A program made the position numbers and the translations under genes. Positions 1 to 8,400 of a stretch of 64,000 nt of DNA are shown here, piece by piece; position 1 is the stretch's first letter, and every line of letters begins with the position of its first letter. The notes below the pieces were generated by a model, which worked only from the letters and a program-made list of their open reading frames with translations, ran no database searches and was not told where the DNA came from. This DNA is from Pseudomonas reactans (GTDB lineage Bacteria; Pseudomonadota; Gammaproteobacteria; Pseudomonadales; Pseudomonadaceae), in assembly GCF_013385825.1 (NCBI RefSeq), contig NZ_JACAPG010000017.1:1-64000 (forward strand), in the 5' to 3' direction.

Positions 1-2
1 GC

Positions 3-1208
3 CTGATGATCCAAGGCGACCATCACTACGACTATGACGCCTTCGGCAACCTTATCCGCGAACGGCGTGGTAAAGGCCATCAACTCGTTACTGAATACAG
101 CTACGACTGCCAGCACCGGCTGATCGGCCTTAAAAAACCCAACGGCCAGACTGCCAGCTATCGCTACGACCCGTTTGGGCGGCGGATCAGCAAAACCGTC
201 GACAGCGTCACTACAGAGTTTTTCTGGCTCGGCGACAAACTCATCGCCGAACACCACGCGGAGCGCCACCGCAGTTATCTCTACGAACCGGACACCTTCC
301 GCCCGCTGGCGCTGCTGGAAGGCTTTGGTCCAAAGGAAACCAAGCCCTACCACTACCAACTCGACCACCTCGGCACCCCGCAGGAACTTACCAACCCGGA
401 TGGAGAAATCGTCTGGTCAGCCCACTATCGCGCCTACGGCGAAATCAGCCGCCTCGACATAGGAAAAATCGACAACCCGCTGCGTTTCCAGGGCCAATAC
501 TTTGACCGGGAAAGCGGGCTGCACTATAACCGTCATCGCTACTACAATCCGGATATCGGTCGCTACCTGACGCCGGATCCGGTCAAGTTGGCGGGTGGGA
601 TTAACGCTTACCAATATGTGCCCAACCCTACGGGGTGGGTGGATCCGTTAGGGTTGAGCTCATGCCCTGGTGGAGATGGTTGCAAACAAGGCGCTACCTC
701 TCAACGCTCTTCGCCAAGCGTCAACGTCGGAGAGCCCACTTTACCGCAACTGACACGGGCTAAGCGTCAGGAAAGAATTGATGAGCTTGCTGAGGCGAAC
801 GCATATAGGCGCCTAGACGAACTGGAGAAGGCAACGCCAGGAGCACACTTTCTAGAGAAACACGGAGCACAGACTACACTCGCGTCTCAACTCGAACGTT
901 TGAACACCGCAAGAAACCCGACGACAGGAACTATTGAGCGTTACACATCTGGGCCGAACGTAGGGGAGCCTAAATATCCGCCCGCCGCAACGCATTATCT
1001 CAGTCACAGGGATCAGTTAAACTCGATATATCGAGCCCAGCTTATTTTTAGAAGAAATGGACTCGCAGCATCGCTACAACCTATGGACATGGGCAAAATA
1101 GTTGGTGAGGGATATTCCAAAACCAATATGGAATATAGTCAGCAGCGTAAAGCAAGAGTGATATTAAATAATCAAGGCAAACCGAAAACCGCATACACGG
1201 AGAAATGA
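3..1208 (+). CDS. Rhs/YD-repeat protein, C-terminal part with RNase A-like toxin tail (5' end outside window)
   Basis: The frame is open from the window edge, so only the last ~400 residues are visible. Residues 1-217 (counted from the ATG at 6) are Rhs core: YD-type repeats (YDYDAFGN, YRYDPFGRR), then the Rhs end motifs YHYQLDHLGTP, RFQGQYFDRESGLHYNRHRYY and DPLGL (about 645-656). Everything after DPLGL is the variable tip. This 183-residue tail is more AT-rich and ends in a T-A-Y triplet (T395, Y397), with an HFLEKHG block at 281-287. That spacing resembles CdiA-CT RNase A-like toxins, which use His/Arg/Thr/Tyr, but this is a motif-level inference. Rhs proteins are delivered by type VI secretion in pseudomonads; no vgrG is in the window. 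The next gene starts 7 nt later and is the likely immunity gene. Sure of Rhs; toxin class moderate. Confidence 0.9.
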   Translation: MMIQGDHHYDYDAFGNLIRERRGKGHQLVTEYSYDCQHRLIGLKKPNGQTASYRYDPFGRRISKTVDSVTTEFFWLGDKLIAEHHAERHRSYLYEPDTFRPLALLEGFGPKETKPYHYQLDHLGTPQELTNPDGEIVWSAHYRAYGEISRLDIGKIDNPLRFQGQYFDRESGLHYNRHRYYNPDIGRYLTPDPVKLAGGINAYQYVPNPTGWVDPLGLSSCPGGDGCKQGATSQRSSPSVNVGEPTLPQLTRAKRQERIDELAEANAYRRLDELEKATPGAHFLEKHGAQTTLASQLERLNTARNPTTGTIERYTSGPNVGEPKYPPAATHYLSHRDQLNSIYRAQLIFRRNGLAASLQPMDMGKIVGEGYSKTNMEYSQQRKARVILNNQGKPKTAYTEK

Positions 1209-1215
1209 CTAAAAA

Positions 1216-1575
1216 ATGACAAACAAGCCGAGCATGTCAATAATCCGTGGACTACTGTTCACCTACGACATTGAAAATACAGATGACTTTGAGCGAGAAA
1301 AACTCATCGCATCAAAGGACATAAATAACGAAAAAGAACTCATCGAGCTGTTTGATGAATTGACAAAGCCAGAGTTTGTAGATTACAGCAGGGCCGAGCA
1401 AGAGTGGTTCATTACCTCGATCACACACTACCTAGCTATAGGTGATGACTTTGATGAGATTTTTAAAAATATGGCAACCTATTTCAGCGCGCCTGTAACT
1501 AATCAGAGAAAATTCATACAAATTCTTTTGACTTGTTTAGAGCGGTATCACAACACGACCAAGTCTAAAAGTTGA
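1216..1575 (+). CDS. Probable immunity protein for the Rhs toxin tail
   Basis: A 119-residue acidic, probably cytoplasmic protein with no signal peptide or membrane segment. It starts 7 nt after the Rhs stop, so translation is probably coupled; a GGAG sits about 13 nt upstream. It is AT-rich like the Rhs tail and unlike the rest of the window, which suggests it moved together with the toxin tip. I do not recognise the family. The immunity role rests on position, size and composition: cognate immunity genes sit directly after polymorphic toxin tips. It could instead be an unrelated small gene, but the spacing argues against that. Confidence 0.75.
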   Translation: MTNKPSMSIIRGLLFTYDIENTDDFEREKLIASKDINNEKELIELFDELTKPEFVDYSRAEQEWFITSITHYLAIGDDFDEIFKNMATYFSAPVTNQRKFIQILLTCLERYHNTTKSKS

Positions 1576-1630
1576 ACGCGAGCGCCCGAGCCCCTTTACA
1601 GCAACCCCGCTCGCCAAGGCAAATGAGCCC

Positions 1631-1766
1631 TCTGTGGCGAGCGAGCTTGCTCGCGCTGGGCCGCGCAGCGGCCCCACTCCAGACAATGGGGTTTTCAGGT
1701 GGATCGGCATCGCCTGTTCTTGGGCTGCTGCGCAGCCCAACGCAGGGCAAGCCTGCTCGCCACAGA
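1631..1766. repeat. REP/BIME-like cluster
   Basis: Outer arms TGTGGCGAGC (from 1633) and GCTCGCCACA (to 1765) are inverted copies. Between them lie two compact hairpins: GGGCCGC-GCA-GCGGCCC at 1658-1674 and TGGGCTGC-TGC-GCAGCCCA at 1721-1739. A further GCGAGC-TT-GCTCGC palindrome sits inside the left arm at about 1641-1654. The remaining 1576-1939 gap holds no convincing gene. It separates the immunity gene from the following orphan genes. Confidence 0.75.
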
Positions 1767-1939
1767 AGCCTGCTCTTCACAGCCTTTTCACCGCAGGAAA
1801 TACTCGACCAAATGAAAGGGGCCTCACCAGCAAAATGAGTGCTCCCCAAAATAATCACCGTTTCGACAACTCCATAATCATCCGGCTAAGCAAGTAAACC
1901 CGCGGCACCACACTCTCCACCATTTTAAGAGACAATAAA

Positions 1940-2602
1940 ATGAACACCATGTATATAAATGAACTTGGTGTAAAACTATGGGAAAGCATACACCCGACCA
2001 ATGATGCGAAATTCACCACTACGACGTTACTGGCTCACGACTTCAGCAGCGTATGGGAGTCATGGTTCAGCATAATGGATCAACTATCAGAAAAATGGCC
2101 TTTTAAAAGAGAGTGGACATCAACAACAGATGTAGACTTTAATTCGAAATCCGAAGAATTTTTATTCAAAAAAAATATCGCCAAAACACTAAATGCTGGG
2201 GATCTATGTAAAAAAAATGAAATAAGCAATATCTACTCCACAATTAAGAATCTCCCAACAAGCTTTAGAAAAATACAAAATCCTGTCTTTGAAGGATCAC
2301 AGGATGCTATCTTAGTAGCTCAAGAGCTTGAAACTGAAATAGACGAACTCTGGCTCAAAATGACAATATTTGAAAAATTCATCACTCCCGAAAAAATCAG
2401 TATTTTCCTGGAGTCTCAAACCAATGTATTGCTATGCAGATTTTACGAGTCAGAAACACATGCCGCAGCTCAGATGATGTATAAAACCATCCACAAAAAT
2501 GAAACCATTTTAGAAAAAACGAGAGACCAGTGTAAAAAAATAACAACCGAAGATATCCACCACTTCATAAACCGCACGAAACACTATAATAGCAGCCTGT
2601 AA
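1940..2602 (+). CDS. Hypothetical protein in the Rhs-associated orphan array
   Basis: A 220-residue protein that I do not recognise. It is very AT-rich (long A runs, many AAA/AAT codons), clearly different from the housekeeping genes that begin at 3520. There is no signal peptide or membrane span, and predicted content is mostly helical (for example the ELETEIDELWLKM block near residue 130). AGAGA lies about 8 nt before the ATG. It sits on the same strand as the Rhs gene and is followed by two further small AT-rich genes. By position it could be a displaced immunity protein or a toxin-associated gene left after tip exchange. That is inference from context only. Confidence 0.65.
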   Translation: MNTMYINELGVKLWESIHPTNDAKFTTTTLLAHDFSSVWESWFSIMDQLSEKWPFKREWTSTTDVDFNSKSEEFLFKKNIAKTLNAGDLCKKNEISNIYSTIKNLPTSFRKIQNPVFEGSQDAILVAQELETEIDELWLKMTIFEKFITPEKISIFLESQTNVLLCRFYESETHAAAQMMYKTIHKNETILEKTRDQCKKITTEDIHHFINRTKHYNSSL

Positions 2603-2663
2603 AACCTCACCCCTACATGGTACAGCCAACACTACTAGCAAGGTCTCACAACCGGAAAAATAA

Positions 2664-3047
2664 ATGAAGATACGAATCACCGAGATACTGTCTGATACGG
2701 AGACCTTACTTGTGAATTTTCACTCATCTGCTGGTAGCGGCAAAGCTGTGTGGGTAGGTGTCGAGCCAAAAACAGGTGATGAGATGGATGTAGAGTTTGG
2801 CCTAGATGAAACGTTCACCTGGGGCAAGAACCTCACGCCCTCCACAGGTAAAAGTCCCAATATTTCTCATATAAACGGTGTCACTCGAATAACAGCTGAG
2901 CTCATTCAAATCACAAACGAAAATTGTGCAGCACTGCAGTTCGGCGACTCTGTACTTTTAGTTGAGTTAGACGGTCCCACTACTCAAAAATCCGGCCGCG
3001 TTGATTTGAGGGCGATCAGACTCCTCCTATACCCCACTAACACGTAA
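2664..3047 (+). CDS. Hypothetical protein, possible orphan immunity protein
   Basis: A 127-residue soluble protein, family not recognised. The N-terminal half reads as alternating short strands (MKIRITEIL, ETLLVNFH, KAVWVGVE), so a small beta-rich fold is likely. GGAA lies about 8 nt before the ATG. It is 61 nt downstream of the 220-residue gene on the same strand and shares its AT-rich composition. Size, position behind an Rhs toxin and composition fit an orphan immunity gene, but no toxin partner is visible next to it. Confidence 0.6.
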   Translation: MKIRITEILSDTETLLVNFHSSAGSGKAVWVGVEPKTGDEMDVEFGLDETFTWGKNLTPSTGKSPNISHINGVTRITAELIQITNENCAALQFGDSVLLVELDGPTTQKSGRVDLRAIRLLLYPTNT

Positions 3048-3157
3048 CCCACAAAGATAAGCGCCTACTCACCACAATGATCGTATTCACCACCAATAGG
3101 TAGAATGCAACGCGAATACAATGAAGCGACCCACTTTAATAAAAAGGTACACAAAAA

Positions 3158-3490
3158 ATGAAAATAATCTGTACCCCACTCACCTTAGAGGCCATGCGTT
3201 TATTAGACGTAGACGACTGCCCAGAATCTTTACTTGAAAGCGTTACCCTCAACCCTGAAGAGTACAAACAACTTCTTCAATCAGGCGCGCTAGAAGCGAT
3301 AAACACCACGCTTGGAAAAATAATCGACGATTACGAAGACGAGGCCATTTACAACCTTGCGGATCTCACAAAAACCGTAGAGATTCTCAACAACCATTTG
3401 ACGCCCGAGAACTCATCCACCATGAGAAAAATAATCGATCTAAACACCCTTGCGATCAAAAACCGAACAGGCCTATTTTTTTTCTTCTAG
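3158..3490 (+). CDS. Hypothetical acidic protein, possible orphan immunity protein
   Basis: A 110-residue acidic, mostly helical protein, not recognised. An AAAAGG motif lies about 10 nt before the ATG. The last codons run through a T8 tract at 3476-3483, so the protein ends in four phenylalanines. The tract may double as the U-run of a terminator, or mark a slip site that changes the C-terminus. It is the last gene of the AT-rich array: immediately downstream, composition switches to typical Pseudomonas GC and the next gene is on the other strand. Function unknown; an immunity-like role is inferred from context. Confidence 0.6.
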   Translation: MKIICTPLTLEAMRLLDVDDCPESLLESVTLNPEEYKQLLQSGALEAINTTLGKIIDDYEDEAIYNLADLTKTVEILNNHLTPENSSTMRKIIDLNTLAIKNRTGLFFFF

Positions 3491-3519
3491 CTTTTTTACA
3501 AACCCTGGATTAGTGCCCC

Positions 3520-3957
3520 TCACCCCCACGCCACCACCAACAACCCCACCCCCAACACCAGACACAACGGCGAATAAAAATACGTATCCAACCGCGCAAA
3601 CCGCGACCCACCGACCTTCTTGAAAAACCCCACCAACTCCGAATCCCCAATCGCCCTGGCAAACATCACCAGCGCAATCGCGCTGATCCCCCACTGCAAG
3701 GCCCCGTGTGACACCGCCGAGAAATATAGCCCGGCCCGCAAACACACCATCAGCGCAATCGCCACCAACCCCAGGGCAACCAGAAACGTAGCCAGCGCGG
3801 AGGGTTTGAACGCCGGTTTCGGCCCGAGGGCGAACTCACCAGGCAGTTGGGGGATGGCAGCCTGGAAGCCGAGTTTGCCGCCCGCAGCCCAGTACAAATG
3901 CACCATGCTGATGAAGGTGAAAATGCCGACAATCCATCGCGCGACAACAAAGCTCAT
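3520..3957 (-). CDS. DUF3995 family small membrane protein
   Basis: A 145-residue integral membrane protein with four predicted hydrophobic helices: about residues 5-25 (IVGIFTFISMVHLYWAAGG), 52-72, 82-100 and 122-143. The N-terminal helix with HLYWA and a conserved GGKLG is the DUF3995 pattern as I know it. The ATG at 3957 is chosen because AGGGAGAGCC lies just upstream and the helix pattern begins there; the frame stays open further upstream but over non-coding DNA. No biochemical role is established for the family. It is divergent from the DUF2946 gene. Confidence 0.8.
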   Translation of the reverse strand: MSFVVARWIVGIFTFISMVHLYWAAGGKLGFQAAIPQLPGEFALGPKPAFKPSALATFLVALGLVAIALMVCLRAGLYFSAVSHGALQWGISAIALVMFARAIGDSELVGFFKKVGGSRFARLDTYFYSPLCLVLGVGLLVVAWG

Positions 3958-4050
3958 GGCTGGCTCTCCCTTAAAAGGTGCGAAAGAGGATAGTCGCCTG
4001 GAGATTTTTTGCAGGCATTTCGTCGGCGGCTGATGGTAAAGTGCCGCCCC

Positions 4051-4440
4051 ATGAAAATCGCCCGTGCCGACCGCTCGCTCATTGCCTGGATGCTTTATTG
4101 CTGCGTCCTGTTCAATGTGTTCGCCTGCAGTATCGGTCATGGGCAGATGGTCGGGATGCAGCTCAATGGCATCGGCGGTCAGTTTTGTACAGTGGACCCG
4201 CGCACCCAGGCGCCCAAGCCGTCCAACTCCACTGAAGAGAACCTGCCAACGTTGTCCAAGGCGTTTGGTTGCCCGCTGTGTTCCACCGGCGGCATGGGCC
4301 CGGCGCTGAGTTCCAGCCTGAATGTGGCAGTACTGCCACAGCCCCATGCGCCACCGCCGGCCATTGTCCTGGCTGCTGACATCCCTGCCCGCTTCACCTG
4401 GCCTGCGGCTAATCCGCGCGCACCGCCTGCTTTCGCCTGA
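4051..4440 (+). CDS. DUF2946 family protein (copper-associated)
   Basis: A 129-residue protein with an N-terminal hydrophobic segment (about 10-27) and conserved cysteine/His/Met motifs: CxxG-type C-S-I-GHGQM near residues 28-34, NGIGGQFC near 40-47, and CPLC near 74-77. The same set occurs in the paralogue at 52377-52760 of this window. DUF2946 genes commonly neighbour copper genes (TonB copper receptor, SCO, PCuAC); here the next gene, 95 nt downstream on the same strand, is a TonB-dependent receptor. A role in periplasmic copper handling is inferred from neighbours and metal-ligand residues, not shown. Confidence 0.8.
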   Translation: MKIARADRSLIAWMLYCCVLFNVFACSIGHGQMVGMQLNGIGGQFCTVDPRTQAPKPSNSTEENLPTLSKAFGCPLCSTGGMGPALSSSLNVAVLPQPHAPPPAIVLAADIPARFTWPAANPRAPPAFA

Positions 4441-4535
4441 TCCCTTCGCTTTCCAATCTGCACTGACCACCGTTTCCGCAAGGATGTACGGGCGGCTGTG
4501 CGTTGTTTTCAAGCCAAGTTTTTCAGGATTCAACC

Positions 4536-6662
4536 ATGAAACATCTACCCCTGTTGGCGGGCCTGTTCGGCTGCCTGCCTGTCTGCGCCTGGGCCCTTGA
4601 GTTGGCCCCGACCACCATTGATGGCGAACAAACCGCCGAGCCTGGCCTGGCTCTGGACCAATCCAGCGGCATGGCCTCGCGCTTGGGTTTGAGCGTGCGC
4701 GAAACCCCGGCGTCGGTGGCTATCGCCAATCGCAATGACATCGAGCGCCACGGCGCCAAGACCTTTCGCGACGCTGCCAACACCTTGCCTGGCGTCAATG
4801 CCAGCGCCCCGCCAGGATTTGGCGGGTTTGTCTCCTACCGTGGGTTTACCAGCAGCCAGATCACCCAGATGTTCAACGGCATCAATGTGGCGACCGGCCT
4901 GGCCCGGCCAGTAGATGCATGGATCTATGACCGGGTGGAGCTGGTAGGCGGCCCCTCCTCCTTGATCAACGGCGCCGGCTCCGTGGGCGGTTCGCTCAAC
5001 TACGTGACCAAGCTGGCCACCCGCGAGGAACAGGCCGCCGAAGGCCAGCTCACCTATGGCAGCTATGACACCGCCGGCATGGCGTTTGGCGTCAATCACG
5101 CCCTGACCGATCCCAGCGCCGAGGTGCAGCACTACGCGCGCCTGGATGTGAGCCGCAACACCAATCACAGCTACATCGACCGTGACCAACGCGAGGCCTG
5201 GAGCCTGGCGTTTTCCCTGCTCAGCGACCTCACGCCCAACCTGTCTCACACCCTGGCGCTGGAATACCAGGATGAGCATGAAGACAGCCCTTACTGGGGT
5301 ACGCCGGTGCTCAACCCCAAGGTGGGCGAGCTGAAGATCGACAAGCACAACCGCTTCAACAACTACAACGTTGCTGACGGTCGCTACGAACAGCGCACGA
5401 TCTGGGCGCGCTCGATCATCGACTACCGCCTCAACGACAGCACCACCCTGAAAAACACCCTCTACCACCTGGACAGCCAACGCGATTACCGCAACCTGGA
5501 AACCTACCAGTACAACGCCGACAACAGCGCCGTGAACCGCTCGACGGCCTATCAGGTACGCCATCAAGGCGAACAGAACGGCAACCAGTTCGAGCTGCGC
5601 CACGATGACAGTATGTTCGGATTGTCGACCACGTGGTCTGGCGGTTTCGAATACAAGGTCAACAGCACCACCAACACCCCGCTGAATGTGCCGGGCAACA
5701 GCAGCGTGGACCCGAACAACTACAACCCTGGACACTTCTACGACATCCCGCGAACCCGTGAAAAGTTCGGCAAGGACAAGACCAACGAGGTCACCACCAA
5801 GGCGCTGTTCGTGGAGAACCGCCTGGGGCTCACCGACAAACTCTCGCTGCTGACCGGCCTGCGTTACGACGCCATCGACCTGGACGTCACCAACCACCGT
5901 GCGATCACCACCACCAATCCCCGCCACTTCAAGCGCAGCTGGGAACCGGTAACCGGCCGCGTCGGCCTGACTTACCAGTTCATCCCGTCGGCCAATGTGT
6001 ATGTGCAATACAGCACCGCCGCCGAGCAGCCGAACACCACCACGCAAGTGTTTGATGTTTCGACGGGCAAACAGTGGGAAGTGGGCAGCAAGTTCGATTA
6101 CCTGGACGGCCGTGGCTCGGCCACCATGGCCGCGTACAAGATCGAGCGTAAGGATTTTGCCGTGACCGATCCGCAGGACCCGACCAACAGCATTCCGGTC
6201 GGGGCGCAGTCATCCAAAGGCATCGAGTTGGCCAGTTCGCTGCGCATCACGCCAAGGTTGATGGCGGAGGGTAACTTCGCCTGGGTCGACGCCGAGTACG
6301 ACGACTTCAACGAGAAAATCGCCAGTGGCGCAGTGGTCTCGCGCAAAGGCAATACACCAACCAACGTGCCCAAGCGCGTGGGAAACCTGTGGCTGACCTA
6401 TGATTTTGCCGAGGATTGGCAAGGGGGGGTGGATGCGCGTTATGTGGCCGAGGTGTACGCCGATAACGCCAACACCCAGACGGTGCCGGCCTACACGCTG
6501 TTCGGCACGTTCCTGCGCTATAAAGTGGACTCGCACACCTCGGTGACGGGCCGGGTACGCAACTTGACGAATGAGGTGTATGCCGAATTTGCGCATGTGT
6601 CGCCGGCGTATTACCTGGGCTCGCCAAGAACATTCGAGCTGGCAGTACAAACCAGGTTCTAA
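4536..6662 (+). CDS. TonB-dependent outer-membrane receptor
   Basis: A 708-residue receptor. The signal peptide spans about residues 1-20 (LPLLAGLFGCLPVCAWA). The plug domain follows (about 45-165: TPASVAIANRNDIE, LPGVNA, RVELVGGPSSLINGAGSVGGSLNYVTK), then a 22-strand type barrel ending in aromatic Phe (AVQTRF). The ATG at 4536 is preferred over one 33 nt upstream because the signal peptide begins there. The plug is of the ferri-siderophore type, so an iron-siderophore ligand is the default. The preceding DUF2946 gene makes a copper or metallophore ligand possible. No Fur box is obvious upstream. A REP pair follows the stop. Confidence 0.9.
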   Translation: MKHLPLLAGLFGCLPVCAWALELAPTTIDGEQTAEPGLALDQSSGMASRLGLSVRETPASVAIANRNDIERHGAKTFRDAANTLPGVNASAPPGFGGFVSYRGFTSSQITQMFNGINVATGLARPVDAWIYDRVELVGGPSSLINGAGSVGGSLNYVTKLATREEQAAEGQLTYGSYDTAGMAFGVNHALTDPSAEVQHYARLDVSRNTNHSYIDRDQREAWSLAFSLLSDLTPNLSHTLALEYQDEHEDSPYWGTPVLNPKVGELKIDKHNRFNNYNVADGRYEQRTIWARSIIDYRLNDSTTLKNTLYHLDSQRDYRNLETYQYNADNSAVNRSTAYQVRHQGEQNGNQFELRHDDSMFGLSTTWSGGFEYKVNSTTNTPLNVPGNSSVDPNNYNPGHFYDIPRTREKFGKDKTNEVTTKALFVENRLGLTDKLSLLTGLRYDAIDLDVTNHRAITTTNPRHFKRSWEPVTGRVGLTYQFIPSANVYVQYSTAAEQPNTTTQVFDVSTGKQWEVGSKFDYLDGRGSATMAAYKIERKDFAVTDPQDPTNSIPVGAQSSKGIELASSLRITPRLMAEGNFAWVDAEYDDFNEKIASGAVVSRKGNTPTNVPKRVGNLWLTYDFAEDWQGGVDARYVAEVYADNANTQTVPAYTLFGTFLRYKVDSHTSVTGRVRNLTNEVYAEFAHVSPAYYLGSPRTFELAVQTRF

Positions 6663-6672
6663 ACACCTGAAC

Positions 6673-6738
6673 GTAGGAGCCCGGCTTGCCGGCGATGGCG
6701 TTCTATCGGACACCATCGCCGGCAAGCCGGGCTCCTAC
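6673..6738. repeat. REP pair, perfect 26-bp inverted repeat
   Basis: Arms 6673-6698 and 6713-6738 are perfect inverted copies beginning GTAGGAGCCCGG. The element lies between the convergent receptor and binding-protein genes, 11 nt after one stop and 16 nt after the other, and can fold as a terminator for both. Confidence 0.9.
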
Positions 6739-6753
6739 AGTACATACGCAAGG

Positions 6754-7770
6754 TTATTTCAGGCTGGCTTCAACCTTCTGCGCCACATCCTCGGTCAACC
6801 AAGCCTTCCACACTTCCGGATGTTCCTTCAGAAACACCTGGGCCACTTCCCGTGGCGCCGTGTGATTCTCACTCATGGTCGCCAAGGCTTTGTTCAGCGG
6901 CTCAATCGGAAACTCGACCTTCTCGAAGAACTGCGCAATCTGCGGATGCTCCTTCTGGAACGGCGTCGACACCCCGATGCTCAACTTGGACGCCAGCGAG
7001 CGTGTTGGTTTCGGATCAGGATTATCCGCATCCGTCAGCGTCTTCCACGCCTCGGCATCAAACGGTGGCTCTTCCAGCTGGATCAACTTGTAGCGCCCCA
7101 TCAACGGCGTCGGCGACCAGTAGTAGAACAGCACCGGTTTGCCCCGGCGGATCGATGAGGCGATCTCGGCATCCAGTGCCGCGCCCGAGCCGCTGCGAAA
7201 GTTTACATAGCTGTCGTCCAGGCCGTAGGCCTTGAGCTTCTGTTTGTTGACCACTTCCGAGGTCCAGCCGATGGGGCTGTTGAGAAAGCGCCCCTTACCC
7301 GGGGATTCCGGATCCTTGAACACGTCCTTGTAGCGCGCCAGGTCCTTCACGCTCTTGAGTTCCGGCGCGAGAGGCTTGATGCCTTTGGCAGGGTCACCCT
7401 TGACCACGTATTCCGGCACCCACCAACCTTCGGTGGCGCCTTTGACCGTATCGCCCAGGCCGACCACCTTACCCTCGGCTTCGGCCTTGACCCACACCGG
7501 GCTGCGGCCGGCCCACTCTTCGCCGATCACTTGGATGTCGTTCTTCGCCAGGGCGGTTTCCAGGGTAATGGTGGTACCAGGCAAAGTATCGGTGGGCAGG
7601 TCGTAGCCCTTTTCGACGATCACCCGCAGCACTTCGGTGATGAAGCTGCCGCTTTCCCAGTTCAAATCGGCGAAATGTACCGGAGCCTCGGCGGCCGAAA
7701 CCGGCAATGTCGTCACTGACAGCCCCAGCGTCGCTAGGGACGCAGCCAACAGCGTTCTCAATCCTTTCAT
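6754..7770 (-). CDS. Orphan glycine betaine/choline-type ABC substrate-binding protein
   Basis: A 338-residue periplasmic protein of the OpuAC/ProX-like family. The signal peptide is about residues 1-26 (LGLSVTTLPVSAAEA). Mature motifs include the DLNWESG start, the IGEEWAGRSPVW block and several tryptophans and tyrosines (FYYWSPTP, WKAW) that could form the aromatic cage for a quaternary amine. No permease or ATPase gene is adjacent, as with pseudomonad CaiX/BetX-type orphan binding proteins that share a central CbcWV core. The exact ligand (choline, betaine, carnitine) cannot be read from the sequence. Confidence 0.88.
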   Translation of the reverse strand: MKGLRTLLAASLATLGLSVTTLPVSAAEAPVHFADLNWESGSFITEVLRVIVEKGYDLPTDTLPGTTITLETALAKNDIQVIGEEWAGRSPVWVKAEAEGKVVGLGDTVKGATEGWWVPEYVVKGDPAKGIKPLAPELKSVKDLARYKDVFKDPESPGKGRFLNSPIGWTSEVVNKQKLKAYGLDDSYVNFRSGSGAALDAEIASSIRRGKPVLFYYWSPTPLMGRYKLIQLEEPPFDAEAWKTLTDADNPDPKPTRSLASKLSIGVSTPFQKEHPQIAQFFEKVEFPIEPLNKALATMSENHTAPREVAQVFLKEHPEVWKAWLTEDVAQKVEASLK

Positions 7771-7903
7771 GCCCTTGCACCTCGCAATATCGCAGCCAAT
7801 AGCGGACGGCTTTGCTGCGTAAGCGCGAAGCCTCTGAATAGTTAAGTCAACTCAACTGTAGTAGAGGTTCCGGGAGATAACGGGTGTTCGCGGAATTTGA
7901 TGG

Positions 7904-8374
7904 TTATTCGCTGGCCTTGAAAGTCACCAGTTCACCCTTGCGCCATTTAGCGGCCTTGCCGGTCACGGCTTTCAGGGTTTTGGTCAGGCCTTCCTGCAGT
8001 TGTTCGTTGGCGGCAAACACCAGCATCACGCTGTGGCCCTCTTTGAACACGATGCCCTGGCCTTCGGCCGAGGACACAAAGGCGTAGTCGCCCAGGCCAT
8101 AGACGGTCAACTTGATGTCGCGGAACTTCAGTTCAAACTTGCCACCTTCACGGCTGGGCAATACCGCTGCGCGAAAGTGATCACCGACCTTGAGCTCCAG
8201 GCGCGGCTTGTCATCCACGACCATCGCCGCCTCGGTGTCAATCTCGGCGATGTAGATGCCTTCCGGCGTCTGCTCAGTGATGTAAACAAAACGGGATTGA
8301 AACTGTTTGACCAACTTTGCGCGCAAATCACCCAGCACGAACAACGCGTGCATATCCAGATTACTGACTGCCAA
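7904..8374 (-). CDS. Conserved hypothetical protein, TTG start
   Basis: A 156-residue soluble protein (MAVSNLDMHALF...), not assigned to a known function. It reads as alternating strands in the middle (RLELKVGDHFRAAVL, GKFELKFRDIKLTVYG) and a helix near 120-140. The only codon with a credible Shine-Dalgarno region (GGGGGCG) is TTG at 8374; an ATG seven codons in has none. The leader contains a hairpin (8401-8422) followed by CTCTTTTT on this strand. No operon partner is evident. Confidence 0.65.
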   Translation of the reverse strand: MAVSNLDMHALFVLGDLRAKLVKQFQSRFVYITEQTPEGIYIAEIDTEAAMVVDDKPRLELKVGDHFRAAVLPSREGGKFELKFRDIKLTVYGLGDYAFVSSAEGQGIVFKEGHSVMLVFAANEQLQEGLTKTLKAVTGKAAKWRKGELVTFKASE

Positions 8375-8400
8375 GGAAACGCCCCCACATCAAAAAGAGC

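Noticed and set aside
4545..6047. Minus-strand frame of about 500 codons opposite the TonB receptor
   Set aside because: The plus-strand receptor is complete; the mirror frame is Val/Gly-rich without motifs.
4536..6662. Assignment of the TonB receptor as OprC-type copper receptor
   Set aside because: The plug motifs are of the general siderophore type and I do not see OprC features; only the DUF2946 neighbour points to copper.
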